Shown piece after piece: positions 1-10,354 of a stretch of DNA of 64,000 nt (positions are counted from its first letter, which is position 1; each line of letters opens with the position of its first letter). The notes under the pieces were generated by a model. The model was not told where the DNA came from, searched no databases, and worked only from the letters and a program-made list of their open reading frames with translations. The translations under genes were made by a program, and so were the position numbers. This DNA is from Podocnemis expansa (lineage: Eukaryota; Chordata; Testudines; Podocnemididae): contig ML682014.1 in the NCBI GenBank assembly GCA_007922195.1, positions 1,737,027-1,801,026 of the forward strand. Reading direction: 5' to 3'.

Positions 1-392
1 TCGTAGGACTGCCCTGCTTTTCAATACACCAGTCTACTTTTTCAGCTTCCCAAAGAACAACAGCTAATTGTCCCTCTCATCAACACTGTTCTCATACATG
101 TCCTAAGTTAGCAAAATTAAGGGATATGCTTACACCACTTTTAGAAACAAGAGATGTTCACCATCTTGTATCTGGTCCTGATTCTTTGCTGTGTTGCACT
201 TTTTATACTCATTTGCACCTGTGCATTGAGTATAAAATGTTCCCATGTCACCCACTTTGCTCAAGTATGAATTGCTGTCCAAGGTGCATATCAGTGGAGA
301 ATCAGGCTCAGAACATTTACTTTTGTATCTCAGATTTTATATAGGTTCCTGCATCTGATCCAGTTGCAGCTCTCTTTGAAAAGAAAACTCAC

Positions 393-920
393 CTTTATCA
401 GTCTTTGAAAGTTCCTGCAGCCTGGTCTTCTGTACAGCCTCCCACTGCTCAAAGTTGCTTGGTTTTATAACTCTCCTGTGGAAACCATCTGACAGGACAC
501 CAGCTTCGTTTGCTCTAGACACATTCTCATCAGGCTCTTGAGGATACGACTCTACCTGTCTGCACTTAAGGCATAAAAATAAGCCAGTCTTTTTGTATTT
601 ATTCTCTCTTGGAATGCTTCTGAGCACTGTGTCCAACCTTACGGATGTAGACTCTGCCTTTACTGGTGCTTGATGCCTGTTTTCTTGTAAAAATGGCATT
701 TCGCTACCCGACCTCACAATGGACATGACCTTTACTTCATTTTCCTGAGTTAAGTGGCAGTTACAGTATCCCTTAGTGAGGTAATTTCTTGGCTCATGAC
801 CACACTGGGATTCATCTAGAGTTCTGCAACAGCAGTTTTCTGATGTGTGTTCATTTGCTTTGCCTTGTTGAAGTTTCCAGTTAAGGAGGGCTAAAACTAG
901 GCAAGTGAAACCAACAGCTC
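393..920 (-). CDS. LRRC53: LRRC53 exon: second half of the transmembrane helix and start of the cytoplasmic tail (partial gene)
   Basis: This exon encodes 175 codons plus split codons at both ends. The acceptor (TTTGTCATAG) is at 921-922 and the donor (AAAG then GTGAGT) is at 391-392. The first codons (GAVGFTCLVLALLNW) complete the membrane span begun in the 4002-4808 exon, and the G|GA split codon joins in frame. After the span comes a basic/polar stretch (KLQQGKANEHTSEN) and a Cys-rich patch (CCCRT, GYCNCHL), which I recognise as the LRRC53 juxtamembrane region. The frame stays open past the donor to a stop at about 337, but the GTGAGT donor and the long tail of mammalian LRRC53 argue that the protein continues in exons left of the window. 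The in-frame ATG at 969 is intronic, not a start. The protein should be a type I membrane protein. Its function is poorly known. Confidence 0.88.
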
Positions 921-3900
921 CTATGACAAATATAAGATTCATCAAAGACACCATCACGTACATAAACATAAATCATCCAGCGTTATACATACATATAGCA
1001 ATTAATTAATTAAAATCACTATAGTAACTTTTCTGCCTTACAGGGTTTTTAAAATATATTAAAAATATCCAATTAAGCAGTGAATATTTTATCTGTATGA
1101 TTCCATCTTTCTATAGAGATATTCATGCAACATTTTCTATAGCAATTATTCAAGAAGCAGATGCATTTGTAATGATTGGTGATACATCTGCAATCTCTTT
1201 AGCAGAAAGGAGAAGCTGAGACACCATCTCTTCTGTAGTGCAATTACTGAATTAAAGGAGTGCTGTCAAGTATGATAGGCTCAAATTCCCTTGCCTCGTT
1301 CTAAAAAGGTCATTTTACCATTTTGAAATGCAACCCAACTCTCAAATGAAGGCAACTTTATATAAACGCTTCAAAATGAAGTTAAAAACAGCTTGAAAAA
1401 CCCAACCTTCTTGAATGAGCAACTATACAAACATAACACGTAGACAACACAAAACGTATAGACAATATATAACACATAGACAAAAAAAGATAAGTCTTAC
1501 TAAAATACTATATGGAAAACTGATATTCAGAAAGCATTAAGGTGGTGTCTTTAAGCACTCACAGCCAGAAAATGCCAAAATTAAACCACAACCTTATAAC
1601 TCTGCCTGCTTCTGCAAATACATTGCCATACAGATATACATCATTGCCATTTCTCCAATAGGACACTAAAAAATCATGTGACTTTTTACAACCTTAGATA
1701 ACTCTATCATGTTCTAATAGGATATGAGGTATGAGGGAGCTGTGTGTAGGAGTGAGTTGGTAGCTCTCTAGGGCTTCAGTTTGTAGCAGTGCACAGCCGG
1801 TAGTTGGTCAAGCAGCCTGGTTACCAGATGTACTACTGTGCAGATATTCTGGCACATTTCCTCCAGACTGTAGATAGAAGGCACTGGCATTGTAGATGCT
1901 ATACCATTAGATTAGGGCTGTCTCTATGGTCCTAGAAAAAGGATTACTCCGCTGTGTTGATTCCTGCTCACCCTCACCCCCCCCCACTGCCCTGCCAATA
2001 TATTAGGGCTCAGAGCTAACGTGTAGCTCAACAGAGGTGTTTCTGAGGTCTTGCCTCCCTGGGGGAACAGCACCTATGCAGACAAGAGAAGGTTACAAAT
2101 AAATCCTAATTTGTTTAAAAGAAGACATACAGTGACTTTGCAAAAACTAAAAATCAAGTTCCCAAATTTGGCGGGCATGTCACATGCACCAAAATGGCCT
2201 TTCAAAGGGTGCACATGGTCGTGGGTAACACGTCAGCGAAGCAGCAAATGGTTAAACCCCATGGTAGATAAGCAGTTGAGGACTTTTTAATGGAACCTCA
2301 CCAAGTGAATGCTAGGCTTGATGGCATCTCCAGCCGCATCATGCCCCAAGTAGCATTCTAGGGCATTGGTTCTCTTTGTAGTCAGAGAGAGAAGTACCAC
2401 GTCCCAAATCACCCACCTGATTACTCACAACCCCTTATGGTTGGTTGGTTGGTTTTCCTTGGCAGTGGCTTATTCAAACACTGGCTAGGTCTAACCTTTC
2501 TTAGTTTGTGAACTCAAAGAGATCACAGTCTGAGGTGCTGTGGCTTCGGGCAATAATACAGCTCAAGACTAGACTTTAGACTGTACAATGCAACTGTACA
2601 CATGTATGTAAAAGGACAGCAGTTGCCAGTTCTGTAAGAAAGTGGGGACATACCAGGCACAGTTGTTTCTTCATTCCACAGGGAGGATGGTAACACCATG
2701 TATTTAGTGGCACATGAAGGAGATGAGAAAAACACTGTAAACAAACCTTCTACTAAAATGACCTGTGACAGTGGCTAATAATGTGTCAGTGACTAATGAT
2801 GCCTGCAGTATCACATTCTGAACTGCTACCAAATATTAGGCTAATTCATAAAATGGTCTACTGAATATGCACATGAAATTCATTGTTGAGAAGTGCTAAG
2901 TAATGCATATTGGAAAAATAATCCCAAATATGTATACAAAATAATGGCATCTAAATAAGCTGTTACCACTCAAGAAAGACATCTGGAAATCATCATGGAT
3001 AGTTCTCTGCTCGGTGGGTAGCAGCAGTCAAAAAATGTGAACCGAATGTTAGGAAACATTAGGAAAGCGGTAAATAATAAATAATAAAACAACAAATACC
3101 ATAATGCCACAATATAAATCCATGGTACTCTCACACCTGGAATACTGCATGCAGTTCTGGTTGTCTCATCTCAAAAAAGATATTATAAAATTGGAAAAGT
3201 TGCAGAGAAACGCAGCAAAATGATCGTGGATATAGAACAGCTTCCATACAAGAAGCAATTAAAAATACTGGGCCTGTTAAGTTTAGAAAAGAAAAAATGA
3301 AGGGCGGAATATGATAGAGGTCTATAAAATCATGATTCTGTGGAGAAAGTGAATAGAGAAGTGTTACCTCCTCTTCATAAACACAAGGATCAGGATTCAT
3401 CCAATGAAATTAATAGGCAGTTGCTTTAAAACAAGCAAAAGGAAATACTTCTTCACACAATCAGCTCATTGCCAGGGGATGTTGTGAAGACCAAAAGCAT
3501 AACTTGGTTCAAAAAAGAATTAGATAAGTTCATGGAGGGAAGTTCATCAACAGCAATTGGCCAAGATGGTCAGGGATGCAACATCACAGTGTGGGTGTCC
3601 TTAGCCTTCAAATCTCAGAAGCATTTGGCACTGGTCACTGTTAGAGACAGATTGCTGAGGCAGACTATTGGTCTGATCCAGTGCAGCCATTTTTACGTTC
3701 TTACAGCATGGAGATTTGTAGAAATCTGGCCAATTAATATACACAGTGGTCATATTTTTTAAAATCTAGGTGCCTAAAGTTAGGCAACTAAACCTACATT
3801 TGACAAGAGGGAGCAGGGTGTATTCAACACTCCTGAAAAAAATCAGACCACTTATTTAACAGCCTAACTATAAATGTAGTCCTATAATATTAAATATGCA

Positions 3901-4001
3901 AGTTTGAAAATCTTGGCTTGTATGTTTTTTTATATGAAATAAAAAGCATAGAGAAGTTATGTTAGGTGAACAAAAAAGTAGAGAGCCTGAATATACATTA
4001 C
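921..4001. other. LRRC53 intron (also within a TNNI3K intron)
   Basis: Apart from the CR1 3' end at 2885-3715 I see no gene, RNA or clear repeat here. Confidence 0.7.
2885..3715 (+). mobile_element. CR1 LINE, 3' end (reverse-transcriptase end plus UTR), degraded
   Basis: The segment reads like the 3' end of a sauropsid CR1 element: TAATGCATATTGGAAAAATA, TATAAATCCATGGTACTCTC, GATATGATAGAGGTCTATAA and CAGACTATTGGTCTGATCCA occur in the expected order. It is 5'-truncated and broken by many stops and small indels. It lies in the LRRC53 intron between the 393-920 and 4002-4808 exons, on the strand opposite to LRRC53. Confidence 0.85.
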
Positions 4002-4808
4002 CTACAAAGCAAAACACAGCTACTAGAGTAACATCCCGCCAGTAGTTCATCTTTTTGGGTTTTTGAATAGCAGTAATATTTTGAGGATCTAAGTTACAGT
4101 TGGCCTCCGTTAGCTCAAGCACACTGTTAACTGCTGGGTTTTTCGAAGCTTTGCAGTACATATCACTGGCATTTTTGAGCAACCTGGTTGAAGAATTCAC
4201 ATAGTTCCTTAAGAAGAAGGCTAGATCACAAAGTTTGCATGTGCAATTCCATTGGTTTTGATCTAAGCTTAGAAGAATTAGCTGAGTGAGTGCAGAAAAC
4301 ATGTCTGGAATGACTGCCAGCTTGTTTCGGGAAAGGTCCATTTCTTCCAGCTGAGGTAGGTGTTGAAAGGCATTTTTCTCAATGTAACTAATGAAATTGT
4401 TAGATAAATCCAGGCTCCTAAGACTATCTAGACATGTGGTTCCAAAGCTTCTGTCTGTAAGATTCGTGATCTGGTTCCCATTTAGCTGCAGTCTCATAAG
4501 ACCCTTCATATTTTTGAACCAGGCCCCATAGATGCAGTTCAAAGCATTGTTGCTTAGCACCAGGACTTGCAGCTTTTGAAGCTCACTGAAGGTATCGTCA
4601 CTGATAGAAGAGCTTGGTATCTGGTTTTGGTCTAGGAGTAAAGTCCTCAGATCTCTAAGCCCATTAAATGCATTTTCTTTAATGTCTGTAATTCTGTTGT
4701 TGCTTAGTCTTAGTAGGGTTACGTTGAACAGGAGGGACAAGTTGAAGCTTTCTATTGAAGTGATATTTCCATCGGTGACAATTAGAGCTTTCGTGGTTAC
4801 AGGAGCAG
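4002..4808 (-). CDS. LRRC53: LRRC53 main ectodomain exon: leucine-rich repeats, LRRCT cap, start of the transmembrane helix
   Basis: The exon has 268 codons between a CTCTTTTACAG acceptor (4809-4810) and a GTAATG donor (4000-4001). About seven leucine-rich-repeat cores are visible in order: LLRLSNNRI, LRTLLLDQNQI, LQVLVLSNNAL, LMRLQLNGNQI, LRSLDLSNNFI, LEEMDLSRNKL and LILLSLDQNQW. A C-terminal LRR cap follows, with cysteines in WNCTCKLC, MYC and ANC. Several N-glycosylation sequons (NLS, NVT, NLT, NCT, NSS, NAS, NIT) fit an extracellular domain. The end (WRDVTLVAVFCFV) is hydrophobic and starts the membrane span that the next exon completes. The exon begins with two bases that finish the codon left by the 10241-10354 exon. 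No frameshift or stop is seen. The family assignment rests on domain order plus gene neighbours TNNI3K and ERICH3. Confidence 0.93.
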
Positions 4809-4881
4809 CTGTAAAAGAGAAATAGTGTCATCTACAGGTTGCAGACATGGGCTGGTTCTCAGTCAGCTTAAGACTAACAAG

Positions 4882-5246
4882 AGGTATGTGTACATTGGAG
4901 GCCTAAGTCAACTTAAGCAACTACAGGGCCATATTTGGAGTTCATTAAGTTGACTTAAGCACTTGCTTAAGTCGACTTAATAACTCTCACCCTTTAAGTC
5001 TCACCCTAAAGATTTTAAGGGTTAAGTCAACTTTATTAAGTTGACTTAACAAAAATGTGGCCATTAAAGTCAACTTAATAAAGTCGATTTAAAGCAGAAG
5101 AGCCATTTAAATTGACTTTATTAAGTCAACTTTAAATGGGTCCCCTGACTTCAGTGGACTTTATAAAGTTGACTTAAACAAATGGAAACTCTCTAAGTTG
5201 ACCTTCTTGAGTCGATTTACCCAAGCCCTCTACTGTAGACATAGTC
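4882..5246. mobile_element. Palindrome-rich TIR element, GTTGACTTAA type, copy 1
   Basis: The ends are AGGTATGTGTACATTGGAG and (read inwards from the right) GACTATGTCTACAGTAGAG, flanked by AAG on both sides (4879-4881 and 5247-5249), a 3-bp target duplication. The inside is a series of direct and inverted copies of the near-palindrome AAGTTGACTTAA/AAGTCGACTTTA. It has no coding capacity and must have been moved by enzymes from another element. It lies in the LRRC53 intron. Confidence 0.8.
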
Positions 5247-5549
5247 AAGGGCTGTTACCAGTGGGAAAATAATTTTTTTCCACTTGTTCTGATTTTAAGG
5301 AAATGCTTCATATTTTATTCATTTTGATTGCTGCAATCCAGTATAGGCACCCCTTCTGTAATCTAATAATGTGAGATAAAGGACCGAGCATCCCAGCTTG
5401 ACAGGTACATCAATATTAAAATAGACCCAAACCCCTCAGCCAGCTCCCCTTCCCGAAACCCTGGAGGAAAGAGTGGCTATGCAGTGTGCTTGGTGATTAG
5501 CTGATCCAGCCTCCAGTGGGCCAAGTGGGTGAGCCCTGGCCTGCTGCTG

Positions 5550-6190
5550 GCTCTCCCCTAGTTATGTCAGTGGAGCACCGGCTCTAGTAACCTCACTGGT
5601 ATCTCTATGGCATAGTGCATGGGGCGTTTGCCTGGTCCATAGGTTAGCAGTTCAAAGGTTAGTACCAACCCTTTGCATTCCACATGGAAACATATCGATT
5701 CCCAGACCCCTCGTGTAACATGCTTGCAACATGGAACTCCACTTAATAAGCAAGCTGCTGCATTCTGCACAAGCATCGGTTTCCAGTAGACCTAAGGTGC
5801 AGCCTCATGTAGAGGCCATTGCAGCAATCTAATCTCAACATGGCAAGGTCCCTGTATCAGGGAGAAAAAGTCACCTTCTTCTTGCCAGGCATAGGGGGGG
5901 GGGAAAAATAAGCTCTTGGCCACTGGCCCTGCCAGGGCATCCAGAAGCAGCTCACAATCTACCACCACCCCAGATTGCACGCCTGTGTTACAAACTGCTC
6001 TAACAATACTACCTTACTCTGGAGCACCAAAAGAAATTTCTGCAACCGGCCATTCCATCTGCTTCCCCCGACCCACCAGCATAATCCCTATCTTGTCTAG
6101 GTTGCATTGCAGCCAGCTAGCCCTCATCCAAGCTCATTTAGGTGCTGGGTTATTCATCATAACCTGTGTGTAATTCTCACATGCAACAGA
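5550..6190 (-). mobile_element. L2/CR1-type LINE fragment (end of reverse transcriptase), decayed
   Basis: On the minus strand, translated pieces resemble the C-terminal reverse-transcriptase region of L2/CR1-type LINEs: GVVVDCELLLDALAGPVAKS, then a degraded LDYCNxLYxxL-like block, then LVQNAAACLLSG. The pieces sit in different frames with stops between them, so this is a dead remnant. It is richer in GC than its surroundings. Confidence 0.65.
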
Positions 6191-6609
6191 ATATGAGATT
6201 TATTATTTTGGTTGTGCACTGACATGACTTGTTTGTTCAAGAAACAGAAAAACCATCTGTTCCACTAGAAATCAAAGCTAATGCATTGTTTATTACTGTT
6301 CCTGGTGTTATTTTAGGATGAATTTTTCATTGTTTGGAAGTGTAAAACTTACATTTAATGCCAGCCATGGTGCAGGCAAGCCCAATGCAAGCTTCCCACA
6401 CACAGCTCTGTCAGCAGGCTTCATTCCCATCCTGCAGCACCTCTCCTACTCATAAATAGCGTCTCCTGAACAGGAACTGGTGTTCGAGTTACCTAACCAA
6501 TTTGTGGGTATTGATGTTTATCTGTACTACAAAGTCATTTGGGGTTTTTCTTTCCTTTACAACATATTGTTGTTTTTCTCCCCTTGAGGCTTAAAGTAAT
6601 AAACATGAT

Positions 6610-7200
6610 GTGGGTCTTTTCTGTTATGGATGCCCTGAGGATTTTCACATGGGACTCCAAGTTGCATCCAGATTAAAGGGCTCTGGCACCCTGGGCTGCC
6701 CACTTTCATGGCCAGTTCCAGCTTCTCCCCACACCTTGTCTGCCCTCAGAGATGAGGAGAGCTGGCACACTGTACAGCCTCTGGAGCAGCCCTTGAGACC
6801 CTGTAATGTTGTTGCCCACTCTGCCAGGACCTGCCACAGGGGCCGCAATGTGGCAGCCTGACAGTGCTCTGGGCCCTAGAGGGCTGCACCAGAGGCAGCC
6901 CCACAAATCAGCCAACCCCACCCCTGGAGTGCAACAGACTCACACTGACCCTCCCTGCCTGTGGGGGCAGAACAGCTAGGGGGCAGGGTGGGAGCACTGA
7001 GGACTGTGGACTCTGGCCATGGGTCTTGGCCCCCCCAATACCAGCAGGGTCCCTCTCAATGCCCCCCAGGTCCTGCCAGCACTGTGCTGGCCTGAGTGGG
7101 GCAGCAGTGACCAGATCAACACAGGGGCCTTAGGGGTTGCAGCTTGGGGCTCCCACTTAGGCCATGCTGGGGGCTGCAGCCCCTAAAGCACCTGCTTTGA
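6610..7200. repeat. GC-rich segment, probable repeat remnant
   Basis: About 590 bases are much richer in G+C than the flanks, with runs such as GGGGGCTGCAGCCCC. The short open frames on both strands have no recognisable product and use no splice sites that I could support. A similar GC-rich style recurs at 63860-64000. I take it for an unclassified interspersed repeat, not a gene. Confidence 0.4.
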
Positions 7201-7649
7201 GCTGGTCCTGGTTGCATTAAATAAACTCCACATGATAAAATGCAAATGTCCTCTTCACTTCAAACTGTGTCCAATCCCATTGGAATAGCCACCTGAAGGT
7301 AACTTGTAATATTGGCATCAGAATTCCACAAATGTTTGCACAATAAAAGTGATATAACCATGAATTATTGCACGAATAGTTATTGCAGCATCTCTCTAAC
7401 ATCCTGAAATTACTGGACTCTTACGACAGTTTTAAAAATAAGAGGGAGGTCCAGAAAAATCACCTCTTCTAGTGCAAAGGACTAACTGGTAACATGCAAG
7501 GAAAAAAAGTGACTAAAAAATTTGCTTCCAAGATGATAACTGGTGTAGAAAGAAGGAATATTTTATTTTTACTTGTGCAGCTTGGTTCTGTTTCTGCATA
7601 AAGGAAAAGCTGTTGTTTTAAGAGAATACATTTTTTTTATTGACTTACT

Positions 7650-7740
7650 TACTAATTATGTGGTAGTGACTAGGCACCCAGTCCTGGAACAGGGCCCAAT
7701 GCTAGGCACTGTACAAACACAAAGATAAGAGTGACACTTT
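7650..7740 (+). repeat. Amniote interspersed repeat piece (CAGTCCTGGAACAGGGCCC type)
   Basis: The motif order (TTATGTGGTAGTGACTAGGC, CCAGTCCTGGAACAGGGCCC, TAGGCACTGTACAAACACA) is a common amniote repeat. A reverse-oriented relative is seen at about 30125-30190 and a weaker one at 43725-43830. Confidence 0.5.
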
Positions 7741-8119
7741 TTGTAGTGGTGTTCATTGGTTGCCTACGTTATGTGAAGGGCTAAATCTTTAGCCATGCAT
7801 GCGCTCACATTCTTTGGACTCAGGTGTGTACACAGCCTGGTGCAGGAACCTACTGTGGCTACAAGCTGGGTGTATGGGCTGTATGTTTACACAGACAAAC
7901 TTCATCTTTTGTGCACCTAAACTGGCATGAACCATTGTGCACATGCTGTCAAAGATTGTTTTGTCCTAAAGATTTGTTGCTTGGTAAAAACAAATCTTTT
8001 GCTCGTAACATTTTTGGGACGCTGCCAGCCTCCCCCAGCAATCGATAATATGAGGTGGCCAGCCTACTGTAGCTTCTATCAGTTATTTCTCCCACTGGAT
8101 AATGTAAAGTCTGACAGGC

Positions 8120-8395
8120 CATTTATTGGATTCTGCAGGCTCATCTATACTTGAAATACTTGTTGCATTGCCACAAGCGTGCCACTGCACTGCCTCAGTA
8201 CAGACAGTATGTAGATTGGGAGAACCCCTCCTGTCATCGGCATAGGTAGCAAGGTCAATGGAAGAATTTTTCTGTCAACCTAGAGCTGTCTGCACCAGGC
8301 ATCAAGATGATTTAACTACACTGCCAAGGAGTGTGAACTTTACACACCCCTGAATGACATTGTTAAGACAATTTAATTTTCTACTGGAGGCCAGG
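8120..8395. mobile_element. Old TIR element related to sauropsid CATCGGCATAGGTAGC elements, copy A
   Basis: The piece contains CTGTCATCGGCATAGGTAGC, CTGTCTGCACCAGGC and GAACTTTACACACCCCTGAA, in the order of a non-autonomous element that I recognise as common in turtle DNA. The ends are degraded and no target duplication could be defined. A related copy in opposite orientation lies at 8619-8860. Confidence 0.45.
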
Positions 8396-8618
8396 CCTGT
8401 GTCTCAACCACCTATGCTTGCCTTTGTTCACAAAATGCTAACTTTGCACTTGTGTTCATGACAATTGTGAACACGTTTTTGCACATGGCATTAAGTGACC
8501 ACTTTTTGACAATCAAACCCTACAGATGTTACATTTGGGGAATCCTAAATACAATCTGATAAATATGTTCAGCAACACAGATCAGTGATATTAGTAACGT
8601 TAGCTTTCTTTGATCTGG

Positions 8619-8860
8619 TCTACACAAGAAAATTAAATTAGCTTAACTAAATCAGATAGGGATATGAAAAATCCATACCTCCTGAGTGGCGTGAAAACCT
8701 AATCCCTCATGTAGAAAGAATTCTTCCTTCTACCTAGCTACTGGCTCTGGGGGAGGCAGATTACCTTCACTAATAAGAGAATCCCTCTTGTCAGCATAGG
8801 TAGTGTCTACACTGAAGCACTATGGTGCTGCGGTTGCAGCATTTAAAGCCCTCTGACAGA
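8619..8860. mobile_element. Old TIR element related to 8120-8395, opposite orientation, copy B
   Basis: It begins with GGTCTACACAAGAAAATTAA and holds CCATACCTCCTGAGTGGCG, CTTGTCAGCATAGGTAG and GTGTCTACACTGAAGC. The order is the reverse of copy A. No intact target duplication is seen. Confidence 0.45.
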
Positions 8861-9214
8861 CATTCTGGGAATCAGAGAATCATTTCTAATGATTGGAGCA
8901 AAGTCTGGAATTATTGAACTCTAGCAGGCTTGTCATTGTTTGGAGGTGCTAGAACCCAGGTATTGTTACTCCAGGACTCTGAGACTAGTGTGGAATGTGG
9001 ATATTTTGTCTCTGGAATCCATTTCTGGCTTTATCAGTGGCTCTCTGTGACCCCAATTCAGGGATGCCCTTTGGCATGTGCTTGTGTCTATCCCTGTTCA
9101 GGACAACACTTAAGAACATGCGTAACTGATTCAATGAGACTTAGGACAAATAATGCTTTTCTGTATCAAGGCCTCTATGACTGCACAAGTCATTTGCAGT
9201 CTGTTGACTTCAAA

Positions 9215-9345
9215 GGGCTTTGAATCAAGACCTTAACCTCTCTATGCTTTAGCATCCCCATATGTAAATTGGACCTAACAATACTTACGCAGCTTAGTGA
9301 AGCACTTTGAGAACTATGGATGAAAGATGGTTTAAGTGCCAAGCA
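9215..9345 (+). repeat. MIR-like SINE fragment
   Basis: The segment reads ACCTTAACCTCTCTATGC, CCCCATATGTAAATTGG and GTGAAGCACTTTGAGAAC, the order of a MIR core and tail. It is short and diverged. Confidence 0.5.
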
Positions 9346-9993
9346 TTGTTTATTTTTATCGGTATTAGTACTTATGGTTTCTTAAATTGATAATACCTTT
9401 CTGCTTTCTGAGCTAGTGTTGGAACAGAATTTTTCTGCTTTTAGCAATAAACAAAGTATGTGTTATTTATTATCAGCATGTAAATCACATCCTGTTTAAA
9501 TTTGTTAATAAGGTATCTTATTCAATTGTTGGCTTAAGCAAGCAATATGTAATGAATAAAGTCAATGTATCTTGGTTGCATTTCCACAGCTCATTTAGCC
9601 CCAATAAAAAGAAACCATTGTTTCAAAATTATAATGTTATAATGCACTTTGATTCTAATCTGTATATCTGGTATATCACTTAATCTTAATACCACTGTAG
9701 AATTGCAGGGCAGATGTCTGAGGCAATCCAGAGCTCATTCAGCCAGTGTAAGGCTTGAACTTTGCAAAAAAAAGTGGACAATAACTTATTAAAACCATCT
9801 GTTTTTTTAAGTGTCTTGCTGCATGAAATGACTCCATTCGCAGTAAAAAACAGATTTTCAATTACCTCTGAAGGCCTTAGAATAGTTGAGGTAAGGCCGC
9901 TAGGCAAAGAGAAATAAAACAATGTTATCACTCTTTAAACAGCATGTGTAGAGGTTTGCTTTGAGAAGCAGAATCTAGAAACAGTCAGTACTG

Positions 9994-10176
9994 TGGTTCG
10001 CAACCTTTTTTGGGTCACAACACACGTGGCAGCATACTGCAACTCTACAGGACACACTGGCCCACTCCTTCCAGGCCAAATCTAGCCATCTCCCCAGCTC
10101 TCTGTGACACACTTACCACTGGATGGTAGCACAGTGAGGTGTCCCAACACAGTTCTTGTGAGCCACTGAATTAGAG
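9994..10176. mobile_element. hAT-type TIR element remnant
   Basis: The left end CTGTGGTTCGCAACCTTTTT and the right end TTCTTGTGAGCCACTG pair as diverged CAGTGGTTCTCAA-type inverted repeats, typical of hAT elements. No 8-bp target duplication survives. It lies close to the LRRC53 exon at 10241. Confidence 0.45.
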
Positions 10177-10240
10177 TAGTGCTGTGAGCTCACTGTTTAT
10201 AATAATATCAGTTCTCTTAAAAAGTGTCTTACTTGGTTAC

Positions 10241-10354
10241 CTGGTATATATGTTAATCCTTGGCAGAGAGTAACATCATCTGAGCAAACCAGGCAGGAGG
10301 AGGGACATGATCTTATTAACTGAATCACCATAGCAAATAGAATGAGTAATGTAC
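10241..10354 (-). CDS. LRRC53: LRRC53 5' coding exon: signal-peptide core and N-terminal LRR cap
   Basis: This exon has 37 codons with split codons at both ends, an acceptor TTTCTTTTAG (10355-10356) and a donor CCAG then GTAACC (10239-10240). It encodes a hydrophobic run (TLLILFAMVIQLI), typical of a signal peptide core, then RSCPSSCLVCSDDVTLCQ, whose cysteine spacing matches an LRRNT cap. The phase joins exactly to the 4002-4808 exon. The start codon is not settled. The internal ATG in this exon would leave too short a signal peptide, and the frame enters the exon with two bases, so the initiator is probably in a further 5' exon to the right, which I could not locate. It lies in an intron of TNNI3K on the opposite strand. 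Confidence 0.85.

Larger units (their letters stand above)
4809..10240. other. LRRC53 intron, repeat-rich
   Basis: It holds the palindromic TIR element (4882), the LINE remnant (5550), the GC-rich block (6610), two old inverted TIR elements (8120, 8619), a MIR piece and the hAT remnant at 9994. No further exon was found. Confidence 0.7.

Noticed and set aside
337..969. LRRC53 frame taken as a single 210-codon gene with ATG at 969
   Set aside because: The first codons lie upstream of a good acceptor and the last ones downstream of a GTGAGT donor; the exon 393-920 joins the ectodomain exon in phase.
3469..3762. 97-codon open frame
   Set aside because: It lies inside the CR1 3' end, which is not coding at this point.
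3868..4740. LRR frame taken as a 290-codon gene from 4740 to 3868
   Set aside because: It would start at a TTG inside the repeat region and run past the GTAATG donor into intron; the exon is 4002-4808.
6610..7133. Short open frames in the GC-rich block
   Set aside because: Open frames occur on both strands because of low stop-codon density in GC-rich DNA; none has a recognisable motif.
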